From Leptolyngbyaceae cyanobacterium CSSed165cm_216 (GTDB lineage: Bacteria > Cyanobacteriota > Cyanobacteriia > Phormidesmidales > Phormidesmidaceae): a DNA stretch of 18,036 nt. Below are positions 7,829 to 15,030 of the stretch, in pieces. Each line of letters starts with the position of its first letter. The stretch's first letter is position 1. Below the pieces are notes generated by a model, which saw nothing but the letters and a program-made list of their open reading frames with translations, did no database searches and was not told the origin of the DNA. Where the stretch lies: NCBI GenBank assembly GCA_007135385.1, contig SLIY01000078.1, forward strand, positions 1 through 18,036. The letters are read 5' to 3'. A program made the translations under genes and the position numbers.

Positions 7829-9301
7829 TCACTCCTTCATCCCCGCCTCAAAGGGATGCTGGATGCACTGCAGCAGATCGTAAAACGGCTGCCAGTTGTT
7901 GTCGGTGGTAATTGGTTCCCAGATTGCCTCAATTTCGGGGCGCAGTAGTACTGTGTTGGGATTAGTGCGGCTGAGGCATTGCCCTACCGTTTCCATAGCC
8001 TCTGCCGGTAACGATTGCAGGCAACGGTGGTAGAGATCGCGCCAGAGTTTTAGGGCCTCTGCCGCGACTGGGTCTGAGGCGTCTAGGGTGGTGCTCAAGA
8101 TTTGGCTAGAATCGTCTCGCCACTGGGGATCAAACTGCTGGGTTAATCCCAGGAAAAAGTCATGGTAGCCGACGTTGACTGAGCCTAGTAGGTTCTGGGT
8201 TTGGTTGACGATCGCAATTGCTAGTTCGGCTTCTAAATTTTCAAACCCTAGCTTGCGCAGCATCCGCTGGCGGTAGTAGCCCAGGTAGCGGCTTTTGTAA
8301 TGGCCTAAGGTGGCCTCAAGATCGGCCTCCGCCATCACCAGCTTCAGGGGTTTCTGTAGCGCCTTCAAGTTCAGCTGGCAAATCATTGGCTGATTGCCAT
8401 AGCTGTAGCGGCTGGCATAGTCAAAGTAGGCAGCGGTAAAACGGGGATCATACTGATCTATAAAGGCATAGGGGCCATAATCAAAGCTTTCCCCGGTAAT
8501 TGACATGTTGTCGGTATTGAGCACCCCGTGGCAAAAGCCCGCCGTCATCCACTGGGCGGCCAGGGCCGCCACCCGGTCTACCAACTCATCGTAGAACTGT
8601 AAAAACCGCTCTTGGGGATCGGTAAACAGGCGTGCTGCCGGATAGTACAGGTCGATCACATGCTCTAGTAGCTTGGCAATGAGGTCGGGGCGCTGGTGAA
8701 ACTCAAGCCGTTCAAAGGTGCCAAACCGAATGTGGGAACGGCTAAACCGCACCATCACCGCTGACTGGGTGGGGGAAGGTTCATCGCCGCGCCACAGAGC
8801 CTCGCCGGTTTCAATCAGACTAAGGGTGCGAGAGGTGGTGACCCCCAGGGCATGGAGGGCTTCTGCCGCCAGCACTTCCCGCACGCCACCTTTCAACGTC
8901 AAGCGACCATCGCCGCCACGAGAGTAGGGAGTTGTGCCCGACCCCTTGGTGCCAAAGTCGTAGACTGTGCCGTCTTTGCCCTGCACCTGACCGTATAAAA
9001 AGCCGCGCCCATCCCCTAAATAGGGGTTATATTCCCCAAACTGGTAACCGTGGTAGCGTAGGGCCAGAAACGGCTCTCGCTGTTGGAACTGGCCAAAAGC
9101 TTGGATGAAGTGCTCGTCGCTCACCTGGGCTGGGTCTAGTTCTAGCTGTGCCAAAATGGCATTATTGCGAAAGCGCAGTTGGTGCTGAGGAAAGCTAGCC
9201 GCTTCTACCACATCGTAAAATTCGTCCCCTAGCGCCTCAAGGGCAGGCAGATAGTCGAGGTTGAGGAGGGGATTGGCGGTGGCCGCAAGGGAAGAGGTCA
9301 T
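7829..9301 (-). CDS. selO: Protein adenylyltransferase SelO (YdiU/UPF0061 family)
   Basis: The 490-residue pseudokinase-fold enzyme transfers AMP from ATP to Ser, Thr or Tyr of target proteins, a reaction tied to redox homeostasis in E. coli and mitochondria. The nucleotide-binding signature KGSGTTPYSRGGDGR is at 119-133 and KGGVREVLAAEALHALGV at 137-154. The catalytic segment is HGVLNTDNMS at 258-267, with D264 and N265, and DYGPY at 274-278 replaces the kinase DFG. Length is close to E. coli SelO (478). The extreme C terminus lacks the eukaryotic selenocysteine motif, as in most bacterial homologues. The gene converges on potC and diverges from the MOSC gene. The ATG at 9301 lacks a clear ribosome-binding site. 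Confidence 0.95.
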   Translation of the reverse strand: MTSSLAATANPLLNLDYLPALEALGDEFYDVVEAASFPQHQLRFRNNAILAQLELDPAQVSDEHFIQAFGQFQQREPFLALRYHGYQFGEYNPYLGDGRGFLYGQVQGKDGTVYDFGTKGSGTTPYSRGGDGRLTLKGGVREVLAAEALHALGVTTSRTLSLIETGEALWRGDEPSPTQSAVMVRFSRSHIRFGTFERLEFHQRPDLIAKLLEHVIDLYYPAARLFTDPQERFLQFYDELVDRVAALAAQWMTAGFCHGVLNTDNMSITGESFDYGPYAFIDQYDPRFTAAYFDYASRYSYGNQPMICQLNLKALQKPLKLVMAEADLEATLGHYKSRYLGYYRQRMLRKLGFENLEAELAIAIVNQTQNLLGSVNVGYHDFFLGLTQQFDPQWRDDSSQILSTTLDASDPVAAEALKLWRDLYHRCLQSLPAEAMETVGQCLSRTNPNTVLLRPEIEAIWEPITTDNNWQPFYDLLQCIQHPFEAGMKE

Positions 9302-9407
9302 GGAACAGGATTAAAATTAGACCTTAGCAACATATACGTTTCTAAAGTATGCCGCAAAGTTTCCTCCCCCGGTAATGACTTACCCCATCAATCGCTGACA
9401 GGAAGCC

Positions 9408-9458
9408 ATGGATCGCGCCATCGGGATTTGTGCTTGTTTTCAGACTGGGGCCGCTTGA
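9408..9458 (+). CDS. Possible 16-codon leader ORF upstream of the MOSC gene
   Basis: The ATG at 9408 is preceded by AGGAAG (9400-9405), the best ribosome-binding site in this intergenic region, and runs 16 codons to TGA (MDRAIGICACFQTGAA). It ends 67 bases before the preferred MOSC start. It could be a regulatory leader peptide or chance. No attenuator-like hairpin pair or run of codons for one amino acid is evident. Confidence 0.22.
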   Translation: MDRAIGICACFQTGAA

Positions 9459-9500
9459 CCCACGCTACACGCTATATCCCAAACCTCTGGAAAGCCGCTC

Positions 9501-9528
9501 CATCCATCCATCCATCCATCCATCCATG
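9501..9528 (+). repeat. (CATC)6 microsatellite abutting the MOSC start codon
   Basis: Six perfect CATC units occupy 9501-9524 and run directly into CATG, which contains the ATG at 9526. A 4-bp unit is not a multiple of three, so a change in copy number would shift any frame that starts upstream (such as GTG 9430). It would also alter the spacing ahead of ATG 9526. Confidence 0.9.
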
Positions 9529-10305
9529 TCCCCCTATCTCGCCCGCATTGACCTGTTCCCAGTGAAATCCCTAGATGGGGTCAGCGTCCCCCAAGTGACG
9601 GTGTTAAACAGTGGGGCGCTAGAGTGCGATCGCACCTTTGCTCTGTTTGACCAGTGCAATTGCTTTGTCAACGGCAAGCGCCATGCTGCCATTCATCGGT
9701 TACGGGCCAAGTTTTCCAAAGGTTTGCAGTCTATAGCTATTCGGGTCGATGGGGGCGGAGCAGGGCAGACCTTTCACCTCCAGACCCAACGTCCAGCCCT
9801 GAACGCCTGGCTGAGTGACTATTTTCAGCAGCCAGTGACAGTACAAGCTAACGACACTCAGGGGTTTCCCGATGATATCGAGGCCGCTGGCCCTACCGTC
9901 ATTAGCACCGCCACCCTGGAGGCCGTTGCCGCCTGGTACCCCGACCTCACCGTAGACGAAGTGCGCCGCCGCTTGCGCACTAACCTGGAAATTGCTGGCG
10001 TTCCGGCCTTCTGGGAAGATCAGTTGTTTGGCCCCAGTGTTACCCCTGTATCTTTCGCGATCGGGAATGTTGTACTGGATGGCATTAATCCCTGTCAACG
10101 ATGTGTCGTACCCACCCGTGATACCCTGACTGGGGCGGTCACCCCGGATTTTCAGCAGGTGTTTACCCGGCAGCGCCAAGCTACCCTGCCCCGTTGGACC
10201 CACCGCGATCGGTTTAATCACTTCTACCGCTTGGCCGTGAACACCAATATTCGCAACCAAGGGGGTAAGGTTTTGCGAGTTGGAGACGCAGTTGAATTGC
10301 TTTAA
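9526..10305 (+). CDS. MOSC domain protein (YcbX/mARC-like molybdenum cofactor sulfurase family)
   Basis: With the start at ATG 9526 the protein has 259 residues. It begins with the MOSC N-terminal beta-barrel (LARIDLFPVKSLDGV, about 5-19) and carries the MOSC core. The conserved cofactor region NPCQRC (188-193) is followed by TRDTLTG; the family cysteine that ligates the molybdenum cofactor lies in this CxRC motif. Relatives (E. coli YcbX, mitochondrial mARC) reduce N-hydroxylated compounds. Unlike YcbX there is no C-terminal 2Fe-2S ferredoxin domain, so an external electron donor would be needed. The frame is open back to GTG 9430 (291 residues), but the extra 32 residues are translated from the repeat and do not look like a conserved domain. 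No ribosome-binding site precedes ATG 9526, which is odd. Confidence 0.85.
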   Translation: MSPYLARIDLFPVKSLDGVSVPQVTVLNSGALECDRTFALFDQCNCFVNGKRHAAIHRLRAKFSKGLQSIAIRVDGGGAGQTFHLQTQRPALNAWLSDYFQQPVTVQANDTQGFPDDIEAAGPTVISTATLEAVAAWYPDLTVDEVRRRLRTNLEIAGVPAFWEDQLFGPSVTPVSFAIGNVVLDGINPCQRCVVPTRDTLTGAVTPDFQQVFTRQRQATLPRWTHRDRFNHFYRLAVNTNIRNQGGKVLRVGDAVELL

Positions 10306-10342
10306 GGTAGATGAGATCGAGATACAGAGTAATTGCTCAAAA

Positions 10343-10582
10343 CTAGGCTAGTCTGGGTTGGGCCTGTTGTAACTCTGCGATCGCGGCTTTAACCTGATGT
10401 GGATGCTATCGCACCGCCTGGTAGTGGGCTACGCCCTGCTCAATCTCCTACTCAATCTATAGGTCCCGAGGTTCATCGACTTCACCAAATACCAACCCGC
10501 CACACCTGGAAAATTACGCTCTTCGGATGTCTATCTTGGGATATATCGCAGGAACTAAGGTTCCGAGTAAGCTTAGGGGCAT
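10343..10582 (-). pseudogene. Possible decayed ORF with three in-frame TAG codons
   Basis: The minus strand of the 384-bp gap between the MOSC gene and the ferric reductase-like gene has an ATG at 10582 with GAGG eight bases upstream. Reading on gives 41 codons to a TAG at 10457-10459. The same frame continues with protein-like helical sequence (EIEQGVAHYQAVR, then HPHQVKAAIAELQQAQPRLA) to TAG at 10343. Further internal TAGs lie at 10448-10450 and 10406-10408. All three internal stops would become glutamine with one base change (CAG to TAG). I recognise no family, and three stops in 80 codons is also what random DNA gives. Nothing else was seen in 10306-10689. Confidence 0.27.
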
Positions 10583-10689
10583 GATCGTTGTCCTCAGATT
10601 GGTCATCCCTTGGGTACATTAACCTGGGCGACTAACCCAGAGGTAACCCAGTCAGAGAAAAACCGCTGAATGTATCTGGAGCCCTTACC

Positions 10690-12027
10690 ATGCAACGGTT
10701 GTTGATGCACAACCCCATTGCCCTGGCCGCCCTGTGGATTTTGGCCTATATGGTGATCTGTCTGCTGCCCCTGGGGGTGGTGCTATTGCATCCTGCTCCA
10801 GACCCCAGAGGCTTTTGGACTGAGTTTTCTGTGGCACTGGGGTTTATTGGCCTAGCCCTAATGGCCTTGCAGTTTGTTCTAGCCGCCAGAGTTAACCGCA
10901 TCGAAGCCTCCTATGGCATTGATATTTTGCTGTTGTTTCACCGCTACACCTCAGTGGTCGCCTTTGGCCTGGTGATCATTCATCCGCTGATTCTGTTTGT
11001 CACTCGGCCAGAGACCTTAGACCTGCTCAACTTTCCAGAGGCTCCATGGCGGGCACGCCTAGCGGTGATCAGCACCCTGGCATTCTGTCTTATGGTGGTG
11101 ACCACTATTTGGCGCAAGTCGTTGCGTATTCCTTACGAACCCTGGCGAGCCGCTCACTCCGTACTGGCGGTGGTGGCTGTTGGCCTGGGGTTTGGCCATG
11201 GCATTGGGGTGGGGTTTTATCTGGGCCAGTTTTGGACCATTGTGCTCTGGTCTGGGTTTATTGCGATCGCCCTGTGGCTGATTCTGTATGTGCGGTTGGT
11301 CAAACCCTGGATGATGACTAAAAAGCCCTACTTAGTGGAAGAGGTTAAACCCCAGCGGGGTGACGTCTGGACCCTGGCTCTGCGGCCCATGGGCCATGAC
11401 GGGTTCACTTTTGATCCGGGGCAGTTTTCTTGGCTTACCCTGGGCATTACGCCGCTGAGTATGCGAGAGCATCCATTTTCCATGTCTTCCAATGGCGATC
11501 GTCGCGATCGCGTCGAATTTGGCATCAAAGCCCTAGGGGACTTTACGAGCCGCATCAAGGATGTGAAGCCGGGGACCAAGGCCTACCTGGACGGTCCCTA
11601 CGGCGTCTTTACCACCGAGCGCTATTGGGATACCGCTGGGTTTGTACTGATTGCCGGGGGGGTTGGCATTACCCCCATGCATAGCATGCTGATCACAGCC
11701 GCCGAACGCCAGGACGATCGCCCCTTCTTACTGATATATTCGGCCCAATCGTGGGATGACTTTACCTACCGTGAAGACTTAGAAGCGTTCAAGGACAAGC
11801 TCGAATTAACCATTATCTACGTTCCCCGAGAAGGCCCGGAGGGCTGGCAGGGGGAAACCGGCTATGTGGATAAAGCCCTCCTAGAACGCCATATCCCCCA
11901 TCACCGTGGTAGTCGTCAGTATTTCATTTGCGCCGCTCCCGTGATGATGGATGTGGTGGAGCGAGCCCTGTTTGAGTTGGATGTACCCGTTACCCACGTC
12001 CATATGGAGCACTTTAACTTGGCCTAG
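10690..12027 (+). CDS. Ferric reductase / NADPH oxidase-like membrane flavocytochrome
   Basis: The 445-residue protein has six membrane helices (about 10-33, 46-66, 77-104, 121-141, 153-175, 180-203), then a cytoplasmic ferredoxin-NADP reductase-like half. Two histidine pairs sit in helices three and five, H84/H98 and H156/H170. Each has 13 intervening residues, the NOX/FRE arrangement for two stacked haems. The FAD motif HPFS is at 261-264, the NAD(P) loop GGVGITP at 323-329, the nicotinamide-side CAAP at 414-417 and the C-terminal HMEHF at 440-444. Electrons should flow from NAD(P)H through FAD and haems across the membrane, to ferric iron or oxygen; the sequence does not say which. GGAG (10678-10681), eight bases before the ATG, fixes the start. 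No iron-uptake genes are adjacent. Confidence 0.88.
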   Translation: MQRLLMHNPIALAALWILAYMVICLLPLGVVLLHPAPDPRGFWTEFSVALGFIGLALMALQFVLAARVNRIEASYGIDILLLFHRYTSVVAFGLVIIHPLILFVTRPETLDLLNFPEAPWRARLAVISTLAFCLMVVTTIWRKSLRIPYEPWRAAHSVLAVVAVGLGFGHGIGVGFYLGQFWTIVLWSGFIAIALWLILYVRLVKPWMMTKKPYLVEEVKPQRGDVWTLALRPMGHDGFTFDPGQFSWLTLGITPLSMREHPFSMSSNGDRRDRVEFGIKALGDFTSRIKDVKPGTKAYLDGPYGVFTTERYWDTAGFVLIAGGVGITPMHSMLITAAERQDDRPFLLIYSAQSWDDFTYREDLEAFKDKLELTIIYVPREGPEGWQGETGYVDKALLERHIPHHRGSRQYFICAAPVMMDVVERALFELDVPVTHVHMEHFNLA

Positions 12028-12098
12028 AACAGTCAGGTAGAAGGGAAGAGGGAAGGTGTACGGTGCAAGGAAAAGCCGCAGCCGTAAACCGTAATCAC

Positions 12099-12142
12099 CC
12101 ACCCCTGCCCCTCCTCGGAGGGATGCCCGCAGGGCGGGGTGG
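12099..12142. other. Nested GC-rich palindrome downstream of the ferric reductase-like gene
   Basis: The outer arms CCACCCC-T-GCCC (12099-12110) and GGGCGGGGTGG (12132-12142) pair over 11 bp with a single bulged T. Inside are further inverted repeats: CCTCC/GGAGG around 12110-12121 and GCCC/GGGC around 12125-12135, so alternative folds exist. No T-run follows. It may work as a terminator or mRNA 3'-end block, or belong to a dispersed cyanobacterial palindrome family. A second hairpin (CCCAGG 12203-12208 with CCTGGG 12215-12220) lies downstream. The rest of 12028-12348 shows no convincing gene. Confidence 0.5.
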
Positions 12143-12297
12143 ATGATCCCGCCTATGGAGTAACCCAAGTGCCTTGCGACCCACCCTGCCTCCTTCGACA
12201 AGCCCAGGAGATCGCCTGGGGTCACTGCGCGAACAGCACAAGCCTCCCAGAAGAAGATACCAGTACCCGATCCCCCCCACCTCCCGGCCAAATAGAG

Positions 12298-12306
12298 TGT
12301 GATAAT
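12298..12306 (+). promoter_or_regulatory. Candidate extended -10 element for the CPBP protease gene
   Basis: TGTGATAAT fits an extended -10 (TGN plus GATAAT, five of six matches to TATAAT), 42 bases before the ATG. The expected -35 region is C-rich and does not resemble TTGACA, so the call rests on the extended -10 alone. Confidence 0.3.
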
Positions 12307-12348
12307 AGAAAAATTACGTTTTTGCCTTAGTCATTTCCACCACACCCT

Positions 12349-13926
12349 ATGACCTCTAAACCAACCCCACCTAAGCCCTGGCTGTCTGTGAAGCGACTGT
12401 TTTTGATTGTGGTGACAGCCCTGGTGGGCTTGGTGCTGGTGCAGTCGTTGCTGAACAGTTGGAACGAACCCCAGGTGGCCAACCAACTTCAGCTATACCA
12501 AACGGACCTACTGCTAGAAGGCAGCGCCTGGAAGGGGGAAGGGCTGCCAGAGGACCAGTGGCCCATAGTCCGGGAAGGGTTATTGGGCCAGGACCCTGTC
12601 GGGACGGCCAAAACCCAGTATGAGACGGTTCGTCAAGACGCGGCTGAAACCATGAGCCGCTGGTCAGATCCAGAGGCAACTGGGGCGAATGGTTCCCTAG
12701 GGCCTGACACCCTAGCGAATGGGACCAGTGCAGGCAAGCCCCTGTCGCGGCGGTTGCAAACGGCAATGACCCAGCAGGGGGCGTTGATTGACCAATTGGA
12801 TATTCGCCTGGGGTTGATGGATGCCTACCAGGGGGACACCCAGTCTGCCCTCGACCGTTGGGTTCAGGTGCGAGACAGCAACACGGCCCCCGCCCCGCTG
12901 ATGCGCACCGCTGATACCCTCATCCGCCTGTGGCAAGACCAATCCTCTCAACCGGAGGATGAAGCCTGGCTGCAGCAATCCCTGGATGGCTGGTTTGAAT
13001 ACCGCGCCCTAGATCAGCTCTATGCCATAGAAGGACGAGAGGAGGCGCGATCGCAGTTACAGGCTCAAGAACAAGTCACCGCTCGGACCAAACTGTTGAA
13101 GTTGTCCCTAGTCGGCATCCTACCCGCCATAGGAGCAGCGATTGGGGTGGGGCTTATTCTCTGGTTATTGGTCCAGCGGGTGGTCCGGGGTAACCAATCC
13201 CTGCTGCGGCAAAATGCCAGCCAGGGCTGGGACATCCCCTGGACAGCGGAGACCATCTGGCAAGTGCTGATCGTCGGCTTTTTCTTCGTGGGGCAAATTG
13301 TCCTGCCCTTAGTATTAGGGAGTTTAGGCATTGCCAGTGCCAATTTGGACAGCCGCAGCCGAGCGATTTTTTCCCTGGCGTACTACCTGCTGATGGCAGC
13401 TGGGGGGCTAGGGGTGCTGTGGTGGTCGATTCGGGCTTACAACCCCATCCCTACCGATATGTTTCGGCTTAAACCATCGATTCGGGGCCTGCTGTGGGGC
13501 ATCGGCGGCTACTTTGTGGCCCTACCGCTGATGTTTGGGGTGGCGCTAATCAACCAGCAGATTTGGCAGGGGCAAGGGGGCAGCAATCCCTTGCTACAAA
13601 CCGTACTGGAAGAGCAGGACCCGGTGGCGCTGGTGGTATTTTTTCTGACCGCTGCCATTGCCGCCCCTCTATTTGAAGAGGTCTTGTTCCGGGGTTTTCT
13701 GCTACCTTCGTTGACCAAGTACATGTCCGTGGGCTGGTCGATTGTTCTCAGCAGCCTGATTTTTGCCACAGCCCACCTAAGTCTGTCAGAGGTGTTGCCC
13801 CTGACCCTGCTAGGGGTGATTTTGGGGTTTGTCTATACGCGATCGCGCAATCTCCTCTCCCCCATGGTGCTACACAGCGCCTGGAACAGCGTCACCATGG
13901 TGGGGTTGTTTATTTTGGGTGGATAA
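12349..13926 (+). CDS. CPBP family intramembrane glutamic-type metalloprotease with large N-terminal domain
   Basis: The 525-residue membrane protein has one helix at about 15-35, a soluble segment of about 36-247 rich in Gln, Asp and helical stretches, then a multi-helix C-terminal half (from about 248). The CPBP/Abi motifs are complete: EEVLFRGF with E443, E444 and R447-R448 context (motif 1), FATAHLSL with H476 (motif 2), and LHSAWNS with H509 and N513 (motif 3). Relatives such as Rce1 cleave prenylated proteins; bacterial members act in self-immunity, membrane-protein processing or unknown roles. The long segment resembles no domain I can name and could bind substrate. The ATG lacks a ribosome-binding site. 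The 3' end overlaps the convergent ald gene by 17 bases. Confidence 0.88.
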   Translation: MTSKPTPPKPWLSVKRLFLIVVTALVGLVLVQSLLNSWNEPQVANQLQLYQTDLLLEGSAWKGEGLPEDQWPIVREGLLGQDPVGTAKTQYETVRQDAAETMSRWSDPEATGANGSLGPDTLANGTSAGKPLSRRLQTAMTQQGALIDQLDIRLGLMDAYQGDTQSALDRWVQVRDSNTAPAPLMRTADTLIRLWQDQSSQPEDEAWLQQSLDGWFEYRALDQLYAIEGREEARSQLQAQEQVTARTKLLKLSLVGILPAIGAAIGVGLILWLLVQRVVRGNQSLLRQNASQGWDIPWTAETIWQVLIVGFFFVGQIVLPLVLGSLGIASANLDSRSRAIFSLAYYLLMAAGGLGVLWWSIRAYNPIPTDMFRLKPSIRGLLWGIGGYFVALPLMFGVALINQQIWQGQGGSNPLLQTVLEEQDPVALVVFFLTAAIAAPLFEEVLFRGFLLPSLTKYMSVGWSIVLSSLIFATAHLSLSEVLPLTLLGVILGFVYTRSRNLLSPMVLHSAWNSVTMVGLFILGG

Positions 13927-15007
13927 ATTCAGGGAACACTTGCTGCACGGCTGGATGCACCAGCTTACCCTCGGCCACGTTGAGCCCCCCCCGCAGACCA
14001 TTGTCGGCATCAAGGGCGTCGACCAACCCCTGGTTAGCCAGTTTGGTAATATAGGGCAGGGTGGCATTACTCAGGGCCTGGGTAGCCGTCCAGGGCACTG
14101 CCCCTGGCATATTTGGTACGCCAAAATGTAGCACCCCCGACTCAATGTAAGTGGGCTGACTATGGGAGGTGGGCCGCAGGGTTTCGATACAGCCCCCTTG
14201 GTCCACCGCCACGTCGATAATTACAGAACCAGGGCGCATGGTAGCCACCATTGGCTTAGACACCAGAGTTGGGGTCTTGCGGCCGGGTATCAATACAGCC
14301 CCAATCAGCAGGTCGGCCTGGGACACCAGGGCTTCAATTTGGCTGGGGCTGCTGTATAGCAACTCTACCCGAGAACCAAACAGGGTTTCTAGATAGGCCA
14401 ACTGGTCCAGGTTGATATCAACAATTTGCACCCTGGCCCCCATACCCACGGCCATTTTAGCCGCCTCAGTGCCGACTACACCGCCTCCTAAAATTAATAC
14501 GGTTCCAGGGGAAACCCCAGGAATGCCCCCTAGCAGCACCCCCCGACCCCCTTGCTGGCGTTCTAGGTAGCGAGCCCCAAACTGGACCGACAGCCGCCCC
14601 GCGATCACACTCATTGGGGTGAGTAACGGCAGGCGGCCATCGGCGGTGGTGACAGTTTCATAGGCCAGGGCGGTAATGCCGCTTGTGACCAGAGCTTCTG
14701 TAAGCTTAGGCTCTGCCGCCAAGTGCAAATAGGTAAATAAAATCAAGTTGGGGCGAAAGAAGTCATACTCCCAGGGCTGCGGTTCTTTCACCTTAACCAC
14801 CATGTCTTGGTTCCAGACGATGGTGGGATCAGTTACCAATGAGGCCCCAGCCTGACGATACTCGGCGTCCTCAAACCCGGCACCGACGCCAGCGCCTTCT
14901 TCAACCACGACCTGGTGGCCCTGGCGGCAAAGACTAGCCACGGCGGCAGGGGTCAGACCGACCCGAAATTCTTGATCCTTGACTTCCTTGGGTAGCCCAA
15001 TGTTCAT
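13910..15007 (-). CDS. ald: Alanine dehydrogenase
   Basis: The 365-residue NAD-dependent enzyme interconverts L-alanine and pyruvate plus ammonia. The N-terminal signature is LPKEVKDQEFRVGLTP with R15 (pyruvate binding), then VKVKEP with K74, H95 in TYLHLA, the Rossmann loop GGGVVG at 174-179, and D269 in DVAVDQ. These match the catalytic residues of bacterial Ald. The C-terminal HFGVPNMPGAVPWTAT block is also typical. Length is close to the family's 360-375. No ribosome-binding site precedes the ATG at 15007. The gene ends inside the convergent CPBP gene, so there is no room for a separate terminator. It follows the receiver-kinase gene on the same strand with a short gap and could be read from it. 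Confidence 0.96.
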   Translation of the reverse strand: MNIGLPKEVKDQEFRVGLTPAAVASLCRQGHQVVVEEGAGVGAGFEDAEYRQAGASLVTDPTIVWNQDMVVKVKEPQPWEYDFFRPNLILFTYLHLAAEPKLTEALVTSGITALAYETVTTADGRLPLLTPMSVIAGRLSVQFGARYLERQQGGRGVLLGGIPGVSPGTVLILGGGVVGTEAAKMAVGMGARVQIVDINLDQLAYLETLFGSRVELLYSSPSQIEALVSQADLLIGAVLIPGRKTPTLVSKPMVATMRPGSVIIDVAVDQGGCIETLRPTSHSQPTYIESGVLHFGVPNMPGAVPWTATQALSNATLPYITKLANQGLVDALDADNGLRGGLNVAEGKLVHPAVQQVFPEFIHPK

Positions 15008-15030
15008 GGTGATATGCTGGTTGAATGGAT

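Noticed and set aside
9430..9525. Upstream GTG start for the MOSC protein
   Set aside because: It would add 32 residues partly translated from the CATC repeat, with no ribosome-binding site; the MOSC N-terminal strand begins right after ATG 9526.
10343..10582. TAG recoding (read-through or an altered code) instead of pseudogenisation
   Set aside because: The ferric reductase-like gene next door ends in TAG (12025-12027) exactly at a family-typical C terminus, so TAG is a normal stop here.
11881..12330. Open frames on both strands in 11881-12330 (136 aa minus, 63 aa plus)
   Set aside because: The minus frame is antisense to the reductase-like gene end and runs through the GC palindrome; the plus frame has no ribosome-binding site or recognisable sequence.
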